In this document: positions 1 through 9,872 of the stretch, one piece after another
How the letters are laid out: each line of letters opens with the position of its first letter
Numbering within the stretch: the first letter of the stretch is position 1
Origin: FEN-1219 sp963744305
GTDB lineage: Bacteria; Pseudomonadota; Gammaproteobacteria; Steroidobacterales; Rariloculaceae
Length of the DNA stretch: 64,000 nt
Direction of reading: 5' to 3'
Assembly: GCA_963744305.1 (NCBI GenBank)
Contig: CAVUTF010000005.1
Span: 124,001 to 188,000, forward strand
Made by a program: the position numbers and the translations under genes
Notes under the pieces: model-generated
The model's input: the letters and a program-made list of their open reading frames with translations, nothing else
Database searches by the model: none
Told to the model about the DNA's origin: nothing

Positions 1-276
1 GAGCAATTGCCCGAGCACGTACACGCCGACGTTGCTCCAGTCGCCGCTGTAGATGCTGACGCCGATCGTGACGGCCGGATTCAGATGCGCGTTGCTGCCG
101 ACGGCAAGCGCGACGAGCACCGCGCAGATCACGGCGAGCCCCCAGCCGGTGGTGATCACGATCCAGCCGGAGTTTTCTCCGTACGAGCCCTTGAGCGACA
201 CGCAGGCGACGACGCCGTTGCCGAGCAAGATCAGCGTCATCGTCCCGAGCAGCTCCCCCCAAAATGCGTCGGCCAT
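1..276 (-). CDS. glpF: Aquaporin/glycerol facilitator, N-terminal part (cut by window edge)
   Basis: Inner-membrane channel of the MIP family; next to glycerol kinase it most likely lets glycerol in for trapping as glycerol-3-phosphate. Only the first 92 residues are inside the window. The first MIP signature HLNPAVTIG is visible, with NPA at residues 66-68, preceded by two hydrophobic segments (about 10-25 and 38-60). The start is the ATG at 276, two bases after the glpK stop (279-281), with a GGGGAG ribosome site just upstream, so the two genes are an operon with glpK first. The frame is intact here. Confidence 0.88.
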   Translation of the reverse strand, partial: MADAFWGELLGTMTLILLGNGVVACVSLKGSYGENSGWIVITTGWGLAVICAVLVALAVGSNAHLNPAVTIGVSIYSGDWSNVGVYVLGQLL

Positions 277-278
277 GC

Positions 279-1828
279 TCACTCCCCTAGTTCTAGTTGT
301 TGTTCAGCTCTGCAGAGCCGCTCTCTCGATCCAATCGAACGACCGCGAACCGCTTTTTGCCACGATCGGTAGAGCCGCATGCTCTCGACGCCGTCCATTT
401 TCGGATTCCAGCGCCGGTCCACCGCCCAATTTCGCACGAGCTCTTCGCGTCCCGACCAATAGCCCACCGCAAGACCGGCCGCATAGGCCGCGCCTTGCGC
501 CGTGGTCTCGGTGATCGCAAGGCCGCACGACCGGCACGCCGAGCATGTCGGCTTGGAATTGCATCAAGAGCTCGTTGCCGACCATGCCGCCGTCGACGCG
601 CAGCTCCTTGATCGGGATATGCGAGTCGTGCTCCATCGCTTCGAGCACTTCGCGCGTTTGATACGCCGTCGGCCTCGAGCGCTGCGCGCGCGAGGTGGCC
701 GCGATTCGCGTAGCGCGTAAGCCCGACGATCGCGCCGCGCGCCGTCTCGCGCCAGTGCGGCGCGAACAGGCCCGAGAACGCCGGCACGAAATACACGTCG
801 CCGTTGTCCTCGACTTCGCGCGCGAGCGCTCTCGATGTCGGCGCTCTTCGCGATCAACCCCAGGTTGTCGCGCAGCCACTGGACCAGCGCGCCGGCGATC
901 GCGATCGAGCCCTTCGAGCGCGTAGTGCGGCGGCTCGTCGCCGAATTGGTACGCGACCGTCGTGATCAGGCCGGCCGTCGAGGGCACGATCTGCGCGCCC
1001 GTGTTCATCAACATGAAGCAACCGGTGCCGTAGGTGTTCTTCGCCTCGCCCGGCGCGAAGCAGGTCTGGCCGACGAGCGCGGCTTGCTGATCGCCCAGGA
1101 TGCCTGCGATCGGCACGCCGCGCAGCGCGGCGATCTGCGCGTCGCCGTAGCCGCGCTCGACGCGACAATGCGCGGCAGCACCGCGCGCGGGATGTCGAAC
1201 GCCTCGAGCAACTCGTCGTCCCAATCGAGCGTGGCGAGATCGACGAGCTGCGTGCGGCTCGCGTTCGTGACGTCGGTGAGGTGCAAGCCGCCCGCAGGGC
1301 CGCCCGTGAGATTCCAGAGGATCCAGGAGTCGATCGTGCCGAACAGCGCGTCGCCGTTCGCCGCTTTCTCGCGGGCACCGGGCACGTTGTCGAGCAGCCA
1401 CTTGAGCTTTAGCCCGCTGAAGTACGTCGCGAGCGGCAGGCCGGTGCTTTGCGCGGAAACGGTCCTGCCCGCCGTCGAGTGCGAAGGCGGCGACGAGGTC
1501 GCCGACTCGCGTGTCCTGCCAGACGAGCGCGTTGTGCAGGGGCTCGCCCGTCGTTGCGGTCCCAAAGGACGGTCGTCTCGCGCTGATTCGTGATGCCCAC
1601 GGCCGCGATGTCGGCCACATCCAGCCCCTCGCGCGCAAGCGCGCTCGCCGATCACCTCCTGCGTGTTGCGCCAAATCTCGAGCGGCGTCGTGCTCGACCC
1701 AGCCCGGCTTCGGGTAAATCTGCTCGTGCTCGCTTCTGCGCGACGGCGACCACGCTTCCGGCTTGGTCGAAAACCATGAAGCGGCTGCTCGTGGTGCCCT
1801 GATCGATCGCGCCGATGTAACGACTCAT
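279..1828 (-). CDS. glpK: Glycerol kinase (multiply frameshifted in this assembly)
   Basis: Cytoplasmic FGGY-family kinase that phosphorylates glycerol with ATP to sn-glycerol-3-phosphate. The N-terminus reads GAIDQGTTSSR, the phosphate-binding motif. Further segments match the family in order: GITNQRETTVLWD, GTIDSWILWNLTGG, GILGDQQAALVGQ, a GTGCFMLMNTG segment, LRVDGGMVGNELLMQFQ, and a C-terminus with WAVDRRWNPKMD. They lie in different frames, so about eight or more indels are present, for example an extra C in the AQK-EHEQIY region and an extra G before the PLEIW segment. The GGAGG site lies only one base from the ATG at 1834 but well spaced from the ATG at 1828, so 1828 is the better start. 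Confidence 0.9.
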
Positions 1829-1843
1829 TGTCATACCTCCGCC

Positions 1844-1860
1844 CGTATCTTAAGGATACG
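1844..1860 (-). promoter_or_regulatory. Small hairpin in the leader of glpK
   Basis: CGTATC and GATACG form a 6-bp stem around TTAAG, between the stop of the M32 peptidase gene and the glpK start, just upstream of the GGAGG site. It could be a weak terminator, a processing site or part of an operator. No U-tract follows on the minus strand. Confidence 0.3.
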
Positions 1861-1906
1861 CGGGGTTCGGCGTCATCGCAGGAAGGCGACTCCGAAAAGT
1901 CGAGAC

Positions 1907-3401
1907 TCAGTCGAGCTCGGCGACGCGCTGCGCGAGGCGCGCGAAGAAGGGTTCCGCGTTCAACCGCTGGCCCGTGGCGGCTTCGATGAGATCCTCGGCG
2001 TCGAGCACGGCGCCGTGCGCGTAGACCGTGCGCGCGAGCCAGTCGCGCAGCGAGCTCAGATTGCCAGTCTCGAGCTCCGCGGCGAGATCCGCTTCGCGCC
2101 CATAGGCCTCGATCAGTTGCGCGGCATACAGGTTGCCGATCGTGTAGGTGGGGAAATAGCCGAACTCGCCGAGCGCCCAATGCACGTCCTGCAGGCATCC
2201 CTCCCGGGCACTGCGCGGCGTGACGCCGAGATAGTGTCCATAGCGCTCGTCCCATGCGGACGGGAGGTCTGCGACATTGAGATCGCCCGCGAGCAGCGCG
2301 AGCTCGAGCTCGTAGCGCACGAGGATGTGCAAATCATACGTGGCCTCGTCAGCGGCGACCCGATTCTCGCTCGGCGAGATGACGTTGATGCCGCGGTGCA
2401 TCCCACGCGCATCGGTGCCGGCCAAAGCTTGCGGAAACAGCGCCCGAAGCTTGGGGAAATAGTGCGCCCAAAACGCGCGGCTGCGGCCGACGTGGTTTTC
2501 CCATAGCCGTGCTTGCGATTCGTGCAAGCCGATGCTCGGGACGTCGGCGAGCAGTGTGCCGTGCAGCTCGCGCGGCAGCCCTTGCTCGTACAGCGCATGA
2601 CCGGCCTCGTGGAGGGTCGCGAGGATCGCGCTCGTCGGCTCGTGCGGGAACGTCCTGATCGTCATTCGGACGTCGTTCTCGCCGGCCATCATCGTGAAGG
2701 GATGCGTAGAGCGGTCAACCCGGCCGCGGGTCCAATCGAATCCCATATCGGCCAAGAGTGCATTGCAGAACGTGAGCTGCGCGTTTTCGGCGAAGTCGCC
2801 GCGCGGAGCGAGAGCCGCGTTCGCGTCGCGTGCGCTCGGTCCACTCGGGCACGAGCGTCCGGAGCCGATCGCCGGTAGTGCGCAGTAACGGATCCAGGCG
2901 CTCGCGGCGCATGCCGGGTTCGTGCTCGTCGAGCAGCGCATCGTAGAGGTCGTCGCCGAGCTTGAGCGCCTCGGCCCGCTCGCGGATGAGCTTCAGCAGC
3001 AAAGCGAAAGGTTTCGCGAACGCCGCGAAGTCGTTCGCGGCGCGCGCGTGCTCCCACGCGGCGAGGCAATGCGAGCGACTTTCCGCAAATGCGGCGACGA
3101 GACTCGCGGGCAACGCGACTGCCGTTCTGCGCAGCCGCGCGAGACGGTGCAGCTCCGCGCGCTGGCGAGCGCCGCGCTTGCCGCGCGCCGTTACCGAGTC
3201 CATGAGATCGCCGAGCCGAGCGTCCGCGAGCAGCTCGTGCCGCACACTCTCGACGACGCCGAGCTGCGAGGCGCGTGAATCGGCCGCGCCGGCGGGCCGG
3301 TAGGTCTCCTCGTCCCACTCGAGAAGCCGAATCACGGCGTCCAGATCGCGGAGCTTGCGAATCGACGCGGAGAGCTCCTGCTGCGCGCGGTCCGGGCGCA
3401 C
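1907..3401 (-). CDS. M32 family (Taq-type) metallocarboxypeptidase, in-frame continuation of the ATP-grasp-like ORF
   Basis: Zinc carboxypeptidase that removes C-terminal residues from peptides, probably cytoplasmic. The hallmark HEAGHALYEQG (HExxH zinc motif) lies about 263 residues in. The N-terminal LLEWDEETYRPAG and the LHESQARLWENHVGRS segment are also typical of M32, and the size, about 500 residues, fits. One +1 insertion near 2833 separates the two halves (between WTERT and ANAALAPRGDF). No stop separates this domain from the ATP-grasp-like protein upstream. If it is a separate gene, the GTG at 3401 is the only reasonable start and it has no convincing ribosome site. A two-domain protein of about 990 residues is therefore possible. 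Confidence 0.87.
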
Positions 3402-4877
3402 CGGAGTGCGCGTGGAGCTGCGCAGCTCGTCCGGCTTGTGGCCGACCAAGACGGGCGCGAGCCCGCCGTGCTGCGCAACATTGACGACCTCTTTTTGCGA
3501 GACTCGGCAGACGATGCCCAGCCCGTTGTCGGTGGGCGCAAAGCCCATCACGGCGTAGAACGGCTCGTCGTGGCTGCTGCCGCTCTCGGTGACTACCGGA
3601 AACAGATGCACCGGCATCGTCGCCGCGGATTGCACGACCCACGACTCGTACGGGTCGTGCTGGCTCGCGATCGCGCGGTCGAGCAACTGCTCCCATTCAG
3701 CTTGCGTCACCGATGCGCCGAGCTGCACGCCCGTGCCGCCGTACGAACGGTTCGGCTTCAGCACGAGCTCTTCGCGATGAGCGCGAATGAATTCCGGCAG
3801 GTCGTCCCGGCCATCCGGCGTCGACGTCTCGCGCTCGCTGACGACGCGCGTCCACAGCACGTGCCTGCGGAACAGCTGTCGCTCCGCGACGCTGAACGTG
3901 CGCGCCGTGATTTCTTCGTCCGTCAGGACCTCGAAGCAGCTCTTGTGATCCAGATCGCCGGCAATCGAGGACACCATTCGGTTTTGGCGAAACAGCGCGC
4001 GGATCGCGTCGAGCGGGCGCCCCTGGTCGCGCTCGAGCGCTAGCAGATCGCGGATCTCGTAGTCCCGATACGCGACGTCGACCCGCATGTCCTCGTAGTA
4101 GACCTCGTCGCCGACGAGCTTGAGCTCGCGCGGATCCGCGTGGTTGAGCTTGATGCCGCGGCGGCCGCGGTAGTACTCGACGAGGTGCGACTGCTCGTTC
4201 GGCCCTTCCGCCACGTACTTGGGCTCGATCAAGCAGATGTTCTTGCCGCGCCGCCCGATAGCGCGAGCGTGGTCGAGCAGCACTTGCAGAAACAAGTCGC
4301 GCTGGTCGCGCGGCAATTCGAGCGTCAGGCTCGGGTCGTAGGAGAGGAGCGTCGGCACCACGTCGCGCATCACGAGCGTCTCGGACAGTGGACCGAGATG
4401 AATGCCGCCGACGCCCGAAAGATTCGGCTCCATGAAGCGCAGCGAATCCTGCCAGCGCGCGCTCGTGAAATCGCAGGTGGCGTCGAGCCGCCCATACAGT
4501 GGATTCGTCCCCTGCTGCAGGTGCGACCAGGTCTCCTCGAACCAAGCCATCTCGTCGGGTGCGAGCGGCAGGATCTTGCGTATGCGCGGATCCTTCACGA
4601 ACAGCTCGGGGATCCGGGACAGCGCGTTCATGACCTGCGTGCAGACGTGGTGCAGATAGCTCATCTGCTCCGGCATGATCAGAAGCGGCCGCAGCATGAT
4701 TCTGACGATCTCGGTGACCCCGTTGCGCTCGTAGATGATCTCGTTCACGCGCGCGTCTTCGGCGAGCCGTCGCGCCACCTGCGCGAGCGTCAGATCCGGA
4801 ATATGGTTCACCGCGCGGCGCACCCGCGCGTCGAGGATCGCGCCGGACAAGCCGAGGGCTTCGGCGGGGGTCAGCAT
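3402..4877 (-). CDS. Circularly permuted ATP-grasp-like protein (unknown substrate), fused in frame to M32 peptidase
   Basis: About 490 residues starting at the ATG at 4877, one base after the stop of the YeiH-type gene, so translation is probably coupled. The segment ELVLKPNRSYGGTG, about residue 366, is the glycine-rich nucleotide loop of ATP-grasp enzymes. The C-terminal NVAQHGGLAPVLVG resembles circularly permuted ATP-grasp proteins (glutathionylspermidine-synthase/DUF404-like), which ligate carboxylates to amines. The N-terminal 200 residues are not assigned to a known domain by eye. The frame runs without interruption into the M32 domain. The family call is by motif, and substrate and product are unknown. 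Confidence 0.62.
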
Positions 4878-4878
4878 G

Positions 4879-6381
4879 TCAGGAAGACGCTAACGGGGGC
4901 ACTAGACCGCGGTGAAAGAGATACGCCACCGCGTACGCGATCGGGACAACCACGACGGCGAGCGCGAGCGCGTACAGGAGCGCGAGCCGCCCCATGCCTT
5001 TCAGCTTCGAAAAGTCGGTCATCACCCCCATCGCGACGAACGTCAACATGAACATCATGTGGCGCATCGGGCTTTGCAGCGCGCTCGTGCCGGCGGCGAG
5101 GACTTCGCCCGCCTCGGGGAGCTGCGCCACGATCGCGATGTACGACAACCACGCGACGAAGTAGCCGATCACGAACTTCGGGAATCGAAACCAGATCTCC
5201 GATGGCCCGACGGTTACCTGCCCCGCGCGTTTTTCCACTTTGTATACCCAGATCAGCGCGAGCAAGAATGCCCAGATGCCGATGAACACGTCGATCCAGA
5301 TCTTCGTGAGCACCGAGGATGCGAGGATCCAACCCGTTTGCCACTGCTCTCCCGTCGCTTGCAGATGACGCGCGATCATGAGCTCGTCCAGTAGTGCGCC
5401 GGCGGCTGCGTCGGCGCCGTCGGTCTTCACGGTCATGCCCATCGCCGCGCCGTTCACGATTGGTTGGTCGGGGAAAACGGCCGTATAGAGCCCGGGCAGG
5501 ATGATCAGCTCGAACATCGCGAAGATCACGACGAGCATCGACACCGTGACCGGTATCACGGGCTTCGCTCTGATCGCGCCGCCCGTTGCGATCGCGGCCG
5601 AAGCGCCGCAGACCGAGATCCCGGACGCGAGCACGGCGGAGACGTCGCGCTGCAATTTGAACGAGCGGCGCGCGAGCGTGTATACGATCGGCCAGAAGAA
5701 TAGGTAAGCAACGAACGTTGCAGCCGCACCTGCGAGGATCAACTCGAACGCGAAACCCGTCGCCTGTATCGTCATCGCGCCGAGGTTCACGCCGAGAAAG
5801 ACAATTGCCGTCTTGATGAACCACTCGGGCTTCGCAGCGTCCTTGAGTCGCGCCGCAAGACCCTTCGCGAAATTGCCGATCGCAAGCCCGGCGATCAATG
5901 CGAGCAAGTACGGCGCGCCTTCGCCGAGCTGCAGACCCCAGCTCAAGCCGGCTTCTCGATATCGGTTGCGGCCGTCGACGGCCGCATCGACTTGCGTCAG
6001 ATGCATCTCGTTGCCGACGATCCAGCAGAGCCAAGTGATCGTGAAGATCACCGTGAAGCCGACTACAAAGCGCTTGACGTCGACGCGCTGACAAAACGCG
6101 CCGAGCGTGAGCAACGCCGTGAAGATCGCATAAGTGACCAGCCACGCCGCGAGCGCGTGCCAATCGGCGTACGCAGCCCCCGATGCACCGATGAGCTTGC
6201 CCCAAGCAAACTCGGACGTTGCGTCGGTCCACTCCCAGACGCGCGGCCGCGCCATCCAGCCGACGAGATCCACGCCGTGGATCGACAGCAGGCTTGCCCC
6301 GTACAAACCGAGGCCGAGCCAGACGGCCCACCAGTCCTCGGTGCTGAGCATGCCGCTCGACCAGCGCCGGTTCGTCGTCAT
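4879..6381 (-). CDS. YeiH-family putative sulfate exporter-type membrane transporter
   Basis: An intact 500-residue polytopic inner-membrane protein with about 12 hydrophobic segments. It belongs to the YeiH/UPF0324 family, judged from the glycine-rich FLGVNLGAMTIQATGF, VLASGISVCGASAAIA and FRFPKFVIGYF segments. Members are annotated as putative sulfate exporters; biochemical proof is thin, so the substrate is open. The ATG at 6379-6381 overlaps the TGA of the 82-residue gene upstream (ATGA). The stop at 4879-4881 sits one base from the ATG of the ATP-grasp-like gene. The tight spacing indicates one operon. Confidence 0.82.
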   Translation of the reverse strand: MTTNRRWSSGMLSTEDWWAVWLGLGLYGASLLSIHGVDLVGWMARPRVWEWTDATSEFAWGKLIGASGAAYADWHALAAWLVTYAIFTALLTLGAFCQRVDVKRFVVGFTVIFTITWLCWIVGNEMHLTQVDAAVDGRNRYREAGLSWGLQLGEGAPYLLALIAGLAIGNFAKGLAARLKDAAKPEWFIKTAIVFLGVNLGAMTIQATGFAFELILAGAAATFVAYLFFWPIVYTLARRSFKLQRDVSAVLASGISVCGASAAIATGGAIRAKPVIPVTVSMLVVIFAMFELIILPGLYTAVFPDQPIVNGAAMGMTVKTDGADAAAGALLDELMIARHLQATGEQWQTGWILASSVLTKIWIDVFIGIWAFLLALIWVYKVEKRAGQVTVGPSEIWFRFPKFVIGYFVAWLSYIAIVAQLPEAGEVLAAGTSALQSPMRHMMFMLTFVAMGVMTDFSKLKGMGRLALLYALALAVVVVPIAYAVAYLFHRGLVPPLASS

Positions 6382-6626
6382 GCGTGCTCGCTCTGCCGCG
6401 CGACGCGCAGCACGTAGTTGCAGTAGTGCGCTTGATATTGCCGCAGCCAAGTCGGCAGCCCCGCGAAGTCGAAGCGCACGTGCACGCACACCGGAGCTCG
6501 CTCGGCGAAAGCGCGTGCGATCAACGCGTCCAGATTCGGAAGGTCGGCATGCGCGAGATCGACGCCGTCGCCGCGCGCGCGCCAGCGATCGTCCGCGTAG
6601 CTCAAGACGACTTCGGGCTCGGTCAC
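6378..6626 (-). CDS. Small conserved cytoplasmic protein upstream of YeiH-type exporter (possibly DUF5395-like)
   Basis: 82 residues if translation starts at the GTG at 6626, which overlaps the TGA of the preceding small membrane gene (GTGA); the stop overlaps the exporter ATG. The sequence begins with EPEVVLSYADDRWRARGDG, then a Leu/Ala-rich helix and a hydrophobic strand with VCVHVRFDF, a small alpha/beta fold. No signal peptide or membrane segment is seen. It resembles short DUF5395-type proteins found beside YeiH transporters; that assignment is from memory and weak. Double stop/start overlap makes it a firm operon member. Confidence 0.6.
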   Translation of the reverse strand: MTEPEVVLSYADDRWRARGDGVDLAHADLPNLDALIARAFAERAPVCVHVRFDFAGLPTWLRQYQAHYCNYVLRVARQSEHA

Positions 6627-6790
6627 GGCAAGATGAAACGATCGACGAGCCAACCGAGCACGGCGAGGCCCACGATGCCGAGCACGAGGCTGCCAACGAC
6701 GAGCTTCGTCTCCCAGGATTCCCACGGCTCCGGTGGGCCGATGAGCGCGTCTTCGCGGGGTACGGTCTCGTGCGATTCTTCGTTTGCCAT
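6623..6790 (-). CDS. Small single-pass membrane protein, first gene of the YeiH operon
   Basis: 55 residues from the ATG at 6790: an acidic N-terminus (ANEESHETVPRED), a PWESWETK patch and one strong transmembrane helix (LVVGSLVLGIVGLAVLGWLV) ending in DRFILP. A GGCGGAC sequence just upstream of the ATG may serve as ribosome site; an in-frame ATG nine codons earlier is an alternative. The stop overlaps the GTG of the next gene. It could be an accessory subunit of the exporter. Its function is unknown. Confidence 0.6.
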   Translation of the reverse strand: MANEESHETVPREDALIGPPEPWESWETKLVVGSLVLGIVGLAVLGWLVDRFILP

Positions 6791-6867
6791 TTTGTCCGCC
6801 GTTTGCACCGCCATCCGGGTGAGCGCAAGTATAAGCGCGCGCCCTCGAAAACAGCCTACCATGACGC

Positions 6868-7767
6868 ATGGGCGCTGCTTGGATCAGAAACCTCGAGGCC
6901 GGCGAGACGCTCGTGATCGACGGCGGCACCGGCAGCGAGCTCGAGCGCCGCGGCATGCCGCTGCGGCGTCAGACGTCTGGAGCGGGCTCGCCTCGGTCAC
7001 GCATTCGACGTGCTGCGCCAGATCCATCGCGACTACATCGACGCCGGCGCGCGCGTGATCACGACCAACACGTTCGGGACGAGCCGCTTCGTGCTCGAAG
7101 CCGCGGGATTCGGCGACGTTCGCGCAGATCAACGCCCTAGCCGTCGAAGCCGCGCGCGAGGCGCGCGATGCGAGCGGCGCGGACGTCGCGATCGCTGGCT
7201 CGATCTCGTGTTTGCCGCCGCATTTCGACGTGCGCGCATATCCGGAGAGCCGCGACCGAGAGAAGCCGCGTACCGCGAGCTCGCCGAGACGCTGATCGAA
7301 GCACGGAGCCGACTTCATCGCGCTCGAGATGCTGCAAGACGTCGAGCACGCGGCGCTCGCGTGCGAAGCGGTCGCCGCTATCGGACTTCCGTTTTGGCTA
7401 GGCTGAGCTGCCGGCGCGCGCCGGGAGGAGGCCCGCTCGTGGGCTACGACTTTCCGCGAAACGCGTTTCGAAGACGTGCTCGAGGCATTGCTGCCGTACG
7501 CGCCCACGGTCGTCTGCACAATGCACAGTCCGCCCGACGCGATCACGCCGGCGATCCAAGCAATCAACACGCGACGCCGCGGCGGATTCGTCGGAGCGTA
7601 TCCCGAGATGGCGACGCACGCCGAACGCGTCTCAGTCCGACACCGCGAGCACGCTCGCGGACTGTGGCGCGCTGTGGCGGAAGCTCGGTGCGCAGATCCT
7701 CGGCGGCTGCTGCGGCACGACGCCTTCCCAAATTCGCGAGCTCGCCACGGCGCTCGATACGGCTTAA
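6868..7767 (+). CDS. Homocysteine S-methyltransferase family protein (frameshifted)
   Basis: Zinc-dependent methyltransferase that moves a methyl group to homocysteine to make methionine. The N-terminus has VIDGGTGSELERRG, the middle ARVITTNTFGTSR, and the C-terminus LGGCCGTTPSQIREL, where the paired cysteines bind zinc. Roughly six indels break the frame, but the segments occur in the right order with the usual length of about 300 residues. The donor cannot be read from the sequence: S-methylmethionine (MmuM-like) or folate-type family members are both possible. The stop TAA overlaps the TAA of the convergent GST gene within TTAA. Confidence 0.8.
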
Positions 7768-8406
7768 CTCTGGGGTATCGGAATCGGACTCACGCGCTTC
7801 GGCACGTGATAGCCGCGCTGCACCGCCGGCCGCGCGGCGATCGCGCAGATACCAACGCTTGAGATTCGGGTACGGCTCCCAGTCGATGCCCTGCCATTCG
7901 TACCGCGAAATCCACGGCCAGGTCGCGATGTCGGCGATCGAATAGTCGCCCGCGAGGTATTCCGCGTCGCCGAGCCGTTTGTTCAGCACGCCGTAGATAC
8001 GCCTCGCCTCGTCGCCGTAGCGTTTCTCAGCGTACTCGGATTTGCCCTTGTTGAATTTCAGGAAATGATGCGCTTGGCCGAGCATCGGCCCGACGCTTCC
8101 CATCTGCATCATCAGCCACTCGAGCGGCTTGCCACTTCGCGGCCCCGCGCTGCGCCAGCAACTGCCCGCTTCTTGTCCGCGAGATAGAGAAGGATCGCGC
8201 CCGATTCCATCATGCGCGACGCCGTTGTCGCGATCGACGATCGCGGGGATCTTGTTGTTCGGGCTGATCGTCGAGGAACTCGGGCTTGAACTGCTCGTTC
8301 CGCGTTGATGTCGACGGCGATCGCGTCGGTAGGGCAAGCCGATCTCCTCGAGCATGATCGAGACCTTGCGGCCGTTCGGCGTCGTCCAGGTGTACAGATC
8401 GATCAT
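7764..8406 (-). CDS. Glutathione S-transferase, YghU/GstB-like (frameshifted)
   Basis: Cytoplasmic GST of about 210 residues. The start reads MIDLYTWTTPNGRKVSIMLEE, with the TPNG glutathione-binding turn, then ISPNNKIPAIVD, the conserved cis-proline segment. The C-terminal helical domain has LEWLMMQMGSVGPMLGQAHHF and DYSIADIATWPW. This matches the YfcG/YghU subgroup, which acts on disulfides and peroxides. At least three indels lie between about 8120 and 8330 and one near 7840. The ATG at 8406 is chosen because the GST fold starts directly there; an ATG five codons upstream exists. Confidence 0.82.
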
Positions 8407-8474
8407 CGGTGCGCCGTCCATTCGCTGCGGGAGCCGCATTCTAATGTTTGCGGGCGTTGCCTAGAATGCCGCGC

Positions 8475-9872
8475 ATGAGCTTCGATATCGTCCGTGACCT
8501 GCAGCGAGCCGTGGGCCCCGATGCCGTCTTGACCGGCGAGCAGATCGGCGAGCGTTATCGCGTCGACTTCAGTCACGAGAACGCCTGTGCTCCGCTTTGC
8601 GTAGTGCGGCCCTCATCCACCGCCGACGTGGCCGCGATTCTCAAAGCGTGCTCGGCCGCGGGCGCAGCCGTCTGCGTGCAGGGCGGCATGACGGGTCTCT
8701 CGGGCGGCGCAACGCCGCAAGAGGGCGAGGTCGCGATCTCGATGGAACGGATGTCGGGTATCGAGGAAATCGACACTGCATCGTCCACTGCGACGGTGCT
8801 TGCCGGCACGCCCCTGCAAGTTGTGCAGCAGGCCGCCGCCGACGCGGGCTACCTGTTTCCGCTGGATTTGGGCGCGCGCGGCTCGTGCACGATCGGCGGC
8901 AACATCGCGACCAATGCGGGTGGCAACCAAGTGATCCGCTTCGGGATGATGCGCAATCTCGTGCTCGGCCTCGAGGCGGTGCTCGCGGACGGCACGGTCG
9001 TGAGCTCGCTCAACAAGATGCTGAAGAACAATGCGGGCTACGACTTGAAGCAGCTCTTCATCGGCACGGAGGGGACGCTCGGCATCGTGACGCGCGCGGT
9101 GCTCCGGCTGTTTCCGAAGCTGCCGAGCAAGACTACGGCGCTCTGTGCTTTGCGCGGCTTCGAGGACGCCGTCGCGCTGCTGCATGCGCTACAGGCGCGG
9201 CTCGCGGGATCGCTGTCCGCGTTCGAGGCGATGTGGGCGTCGTATTTCCATTTCGTCGTCGAACGGCTCGCCGGCGCTCGCTCGCCGTTCGGCGACGCGC
9301 ATGCGTTATATGTGTTGATCGAGCTCGAAGGCACGGACCAGGCGGTCGATCGCGAGGTTCTCACGACGGCGCTGGAAACCGCGCTGACGTCAGGGCTCAT
9401 CGTCGACGCGGCCGTCGCGCAATCCGAACGCGAAGCGCGCGCCTTCTGGGCGATTCGCGACGGCATCGGCGACGTGACGCCGATGCTGCAGCCGCTCTGC
9501 GCTTTCGACGTGAGCATGCCGATCGGCGAGATGCGAAGCTTTCTCTCAGAGGTCGATCGCGAGCTCGCGCGGCGTTTCGGCGGCGACGTGACGAATCTGA
9601 TCTTCGGTCACATCGGCGACAACAATCTGCATCTAGCGGTCACGACGCGTCGCGCCGAGGACGTCGAGGCGCTTTGTGACATCGTATACACGGCCACCGG
9701 CGCGCACTCGGGCTCCGTGTCGGCAGAGCACGGCGTCGGAACACTGCGGCGGGAGTACCTGCATCATTCGCGTACGCCAGCCGAGCTCGCGCTCATGAAG
9801 AAGCTGAAAGCCGCGCTCGATCCGCACGGAATCCTGAATCGTAATCGAGTGCTGCCGGACGTCGTTGCCTGA
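8475..9872 (+). CDS. FAD-linked D-2-hydroxyacid dehydrogenase (GlcD/DLD/D2HGDH family)
   Basis: An intact 465-residue flavoprotein that oxidises D-2-hydroxy acids (D-lactate, D-2-hydroxyglutarate or glycolate type) and passes electrons to a carrier. The N-terminal PCMH-type FAD domain shows VVRPSSTADVAAIL, CVQGGMTGLSGGA and GSCTIGGNIATNAGGN. The C-terminal cap has FGHIGDNNLHLAV, whose histidines bind the metal, and SAEHGVG near the end. The exact substrate cannot be decided. An in-frame ATG at 8466 and a TTG at 8448 are alternatives. The flanking genes give no pathway hint. This is one of the long indel-free stretches. Confidence 0.9.
   Translation: MSFDIVRDLQRAVGPDAVLTGEQIGERYRVDFSHENACAPLCVVRPSSTADVAAILKACSAAGAAVCVQGGMTGLSGGATPQEGEVAISMERMSGIEEIDTASSTATVLAGTPLQVVQQAAADAGYLFPLDLGARGSCTIGGNIATNAGGNQVIRFGMMRNLVLGLEAVLADGTVVSSLNKMLKNNAGYDLKQLFIGTEGTLGIVTRAVLRLFPKLPSKTTALCALRGFEDAVALLHALQARLAGSLSAFEAMWASYFHFVVERLAGARSPFGDAHALYVLIELEGTDQAVDREVLTTALETALTSGLIVDAAVAQSEREARAFWAIRDGIGDVTPMLQPLCAFDVSMPIGEMRSFLSEVDRELARRFGGDVTNLIFGHIGDNNLHLAVTTRRAEDVEALCDIVYTATGAHSGSVSAEHGVGTLRREYLHHSRTPAELALMKKLKAALDPHGILNRNRVLPDVVA

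Noticed and set aside
835..1593. Long open frame on the plus strand antisense to glpK, and many similar long antisense frames
   Set aside because: High G+C suppresses stop codons, giving open shadows. Their composition is Arg/Ala/Pro-rich without recognisable motifs, and the sense strand carries clear families.
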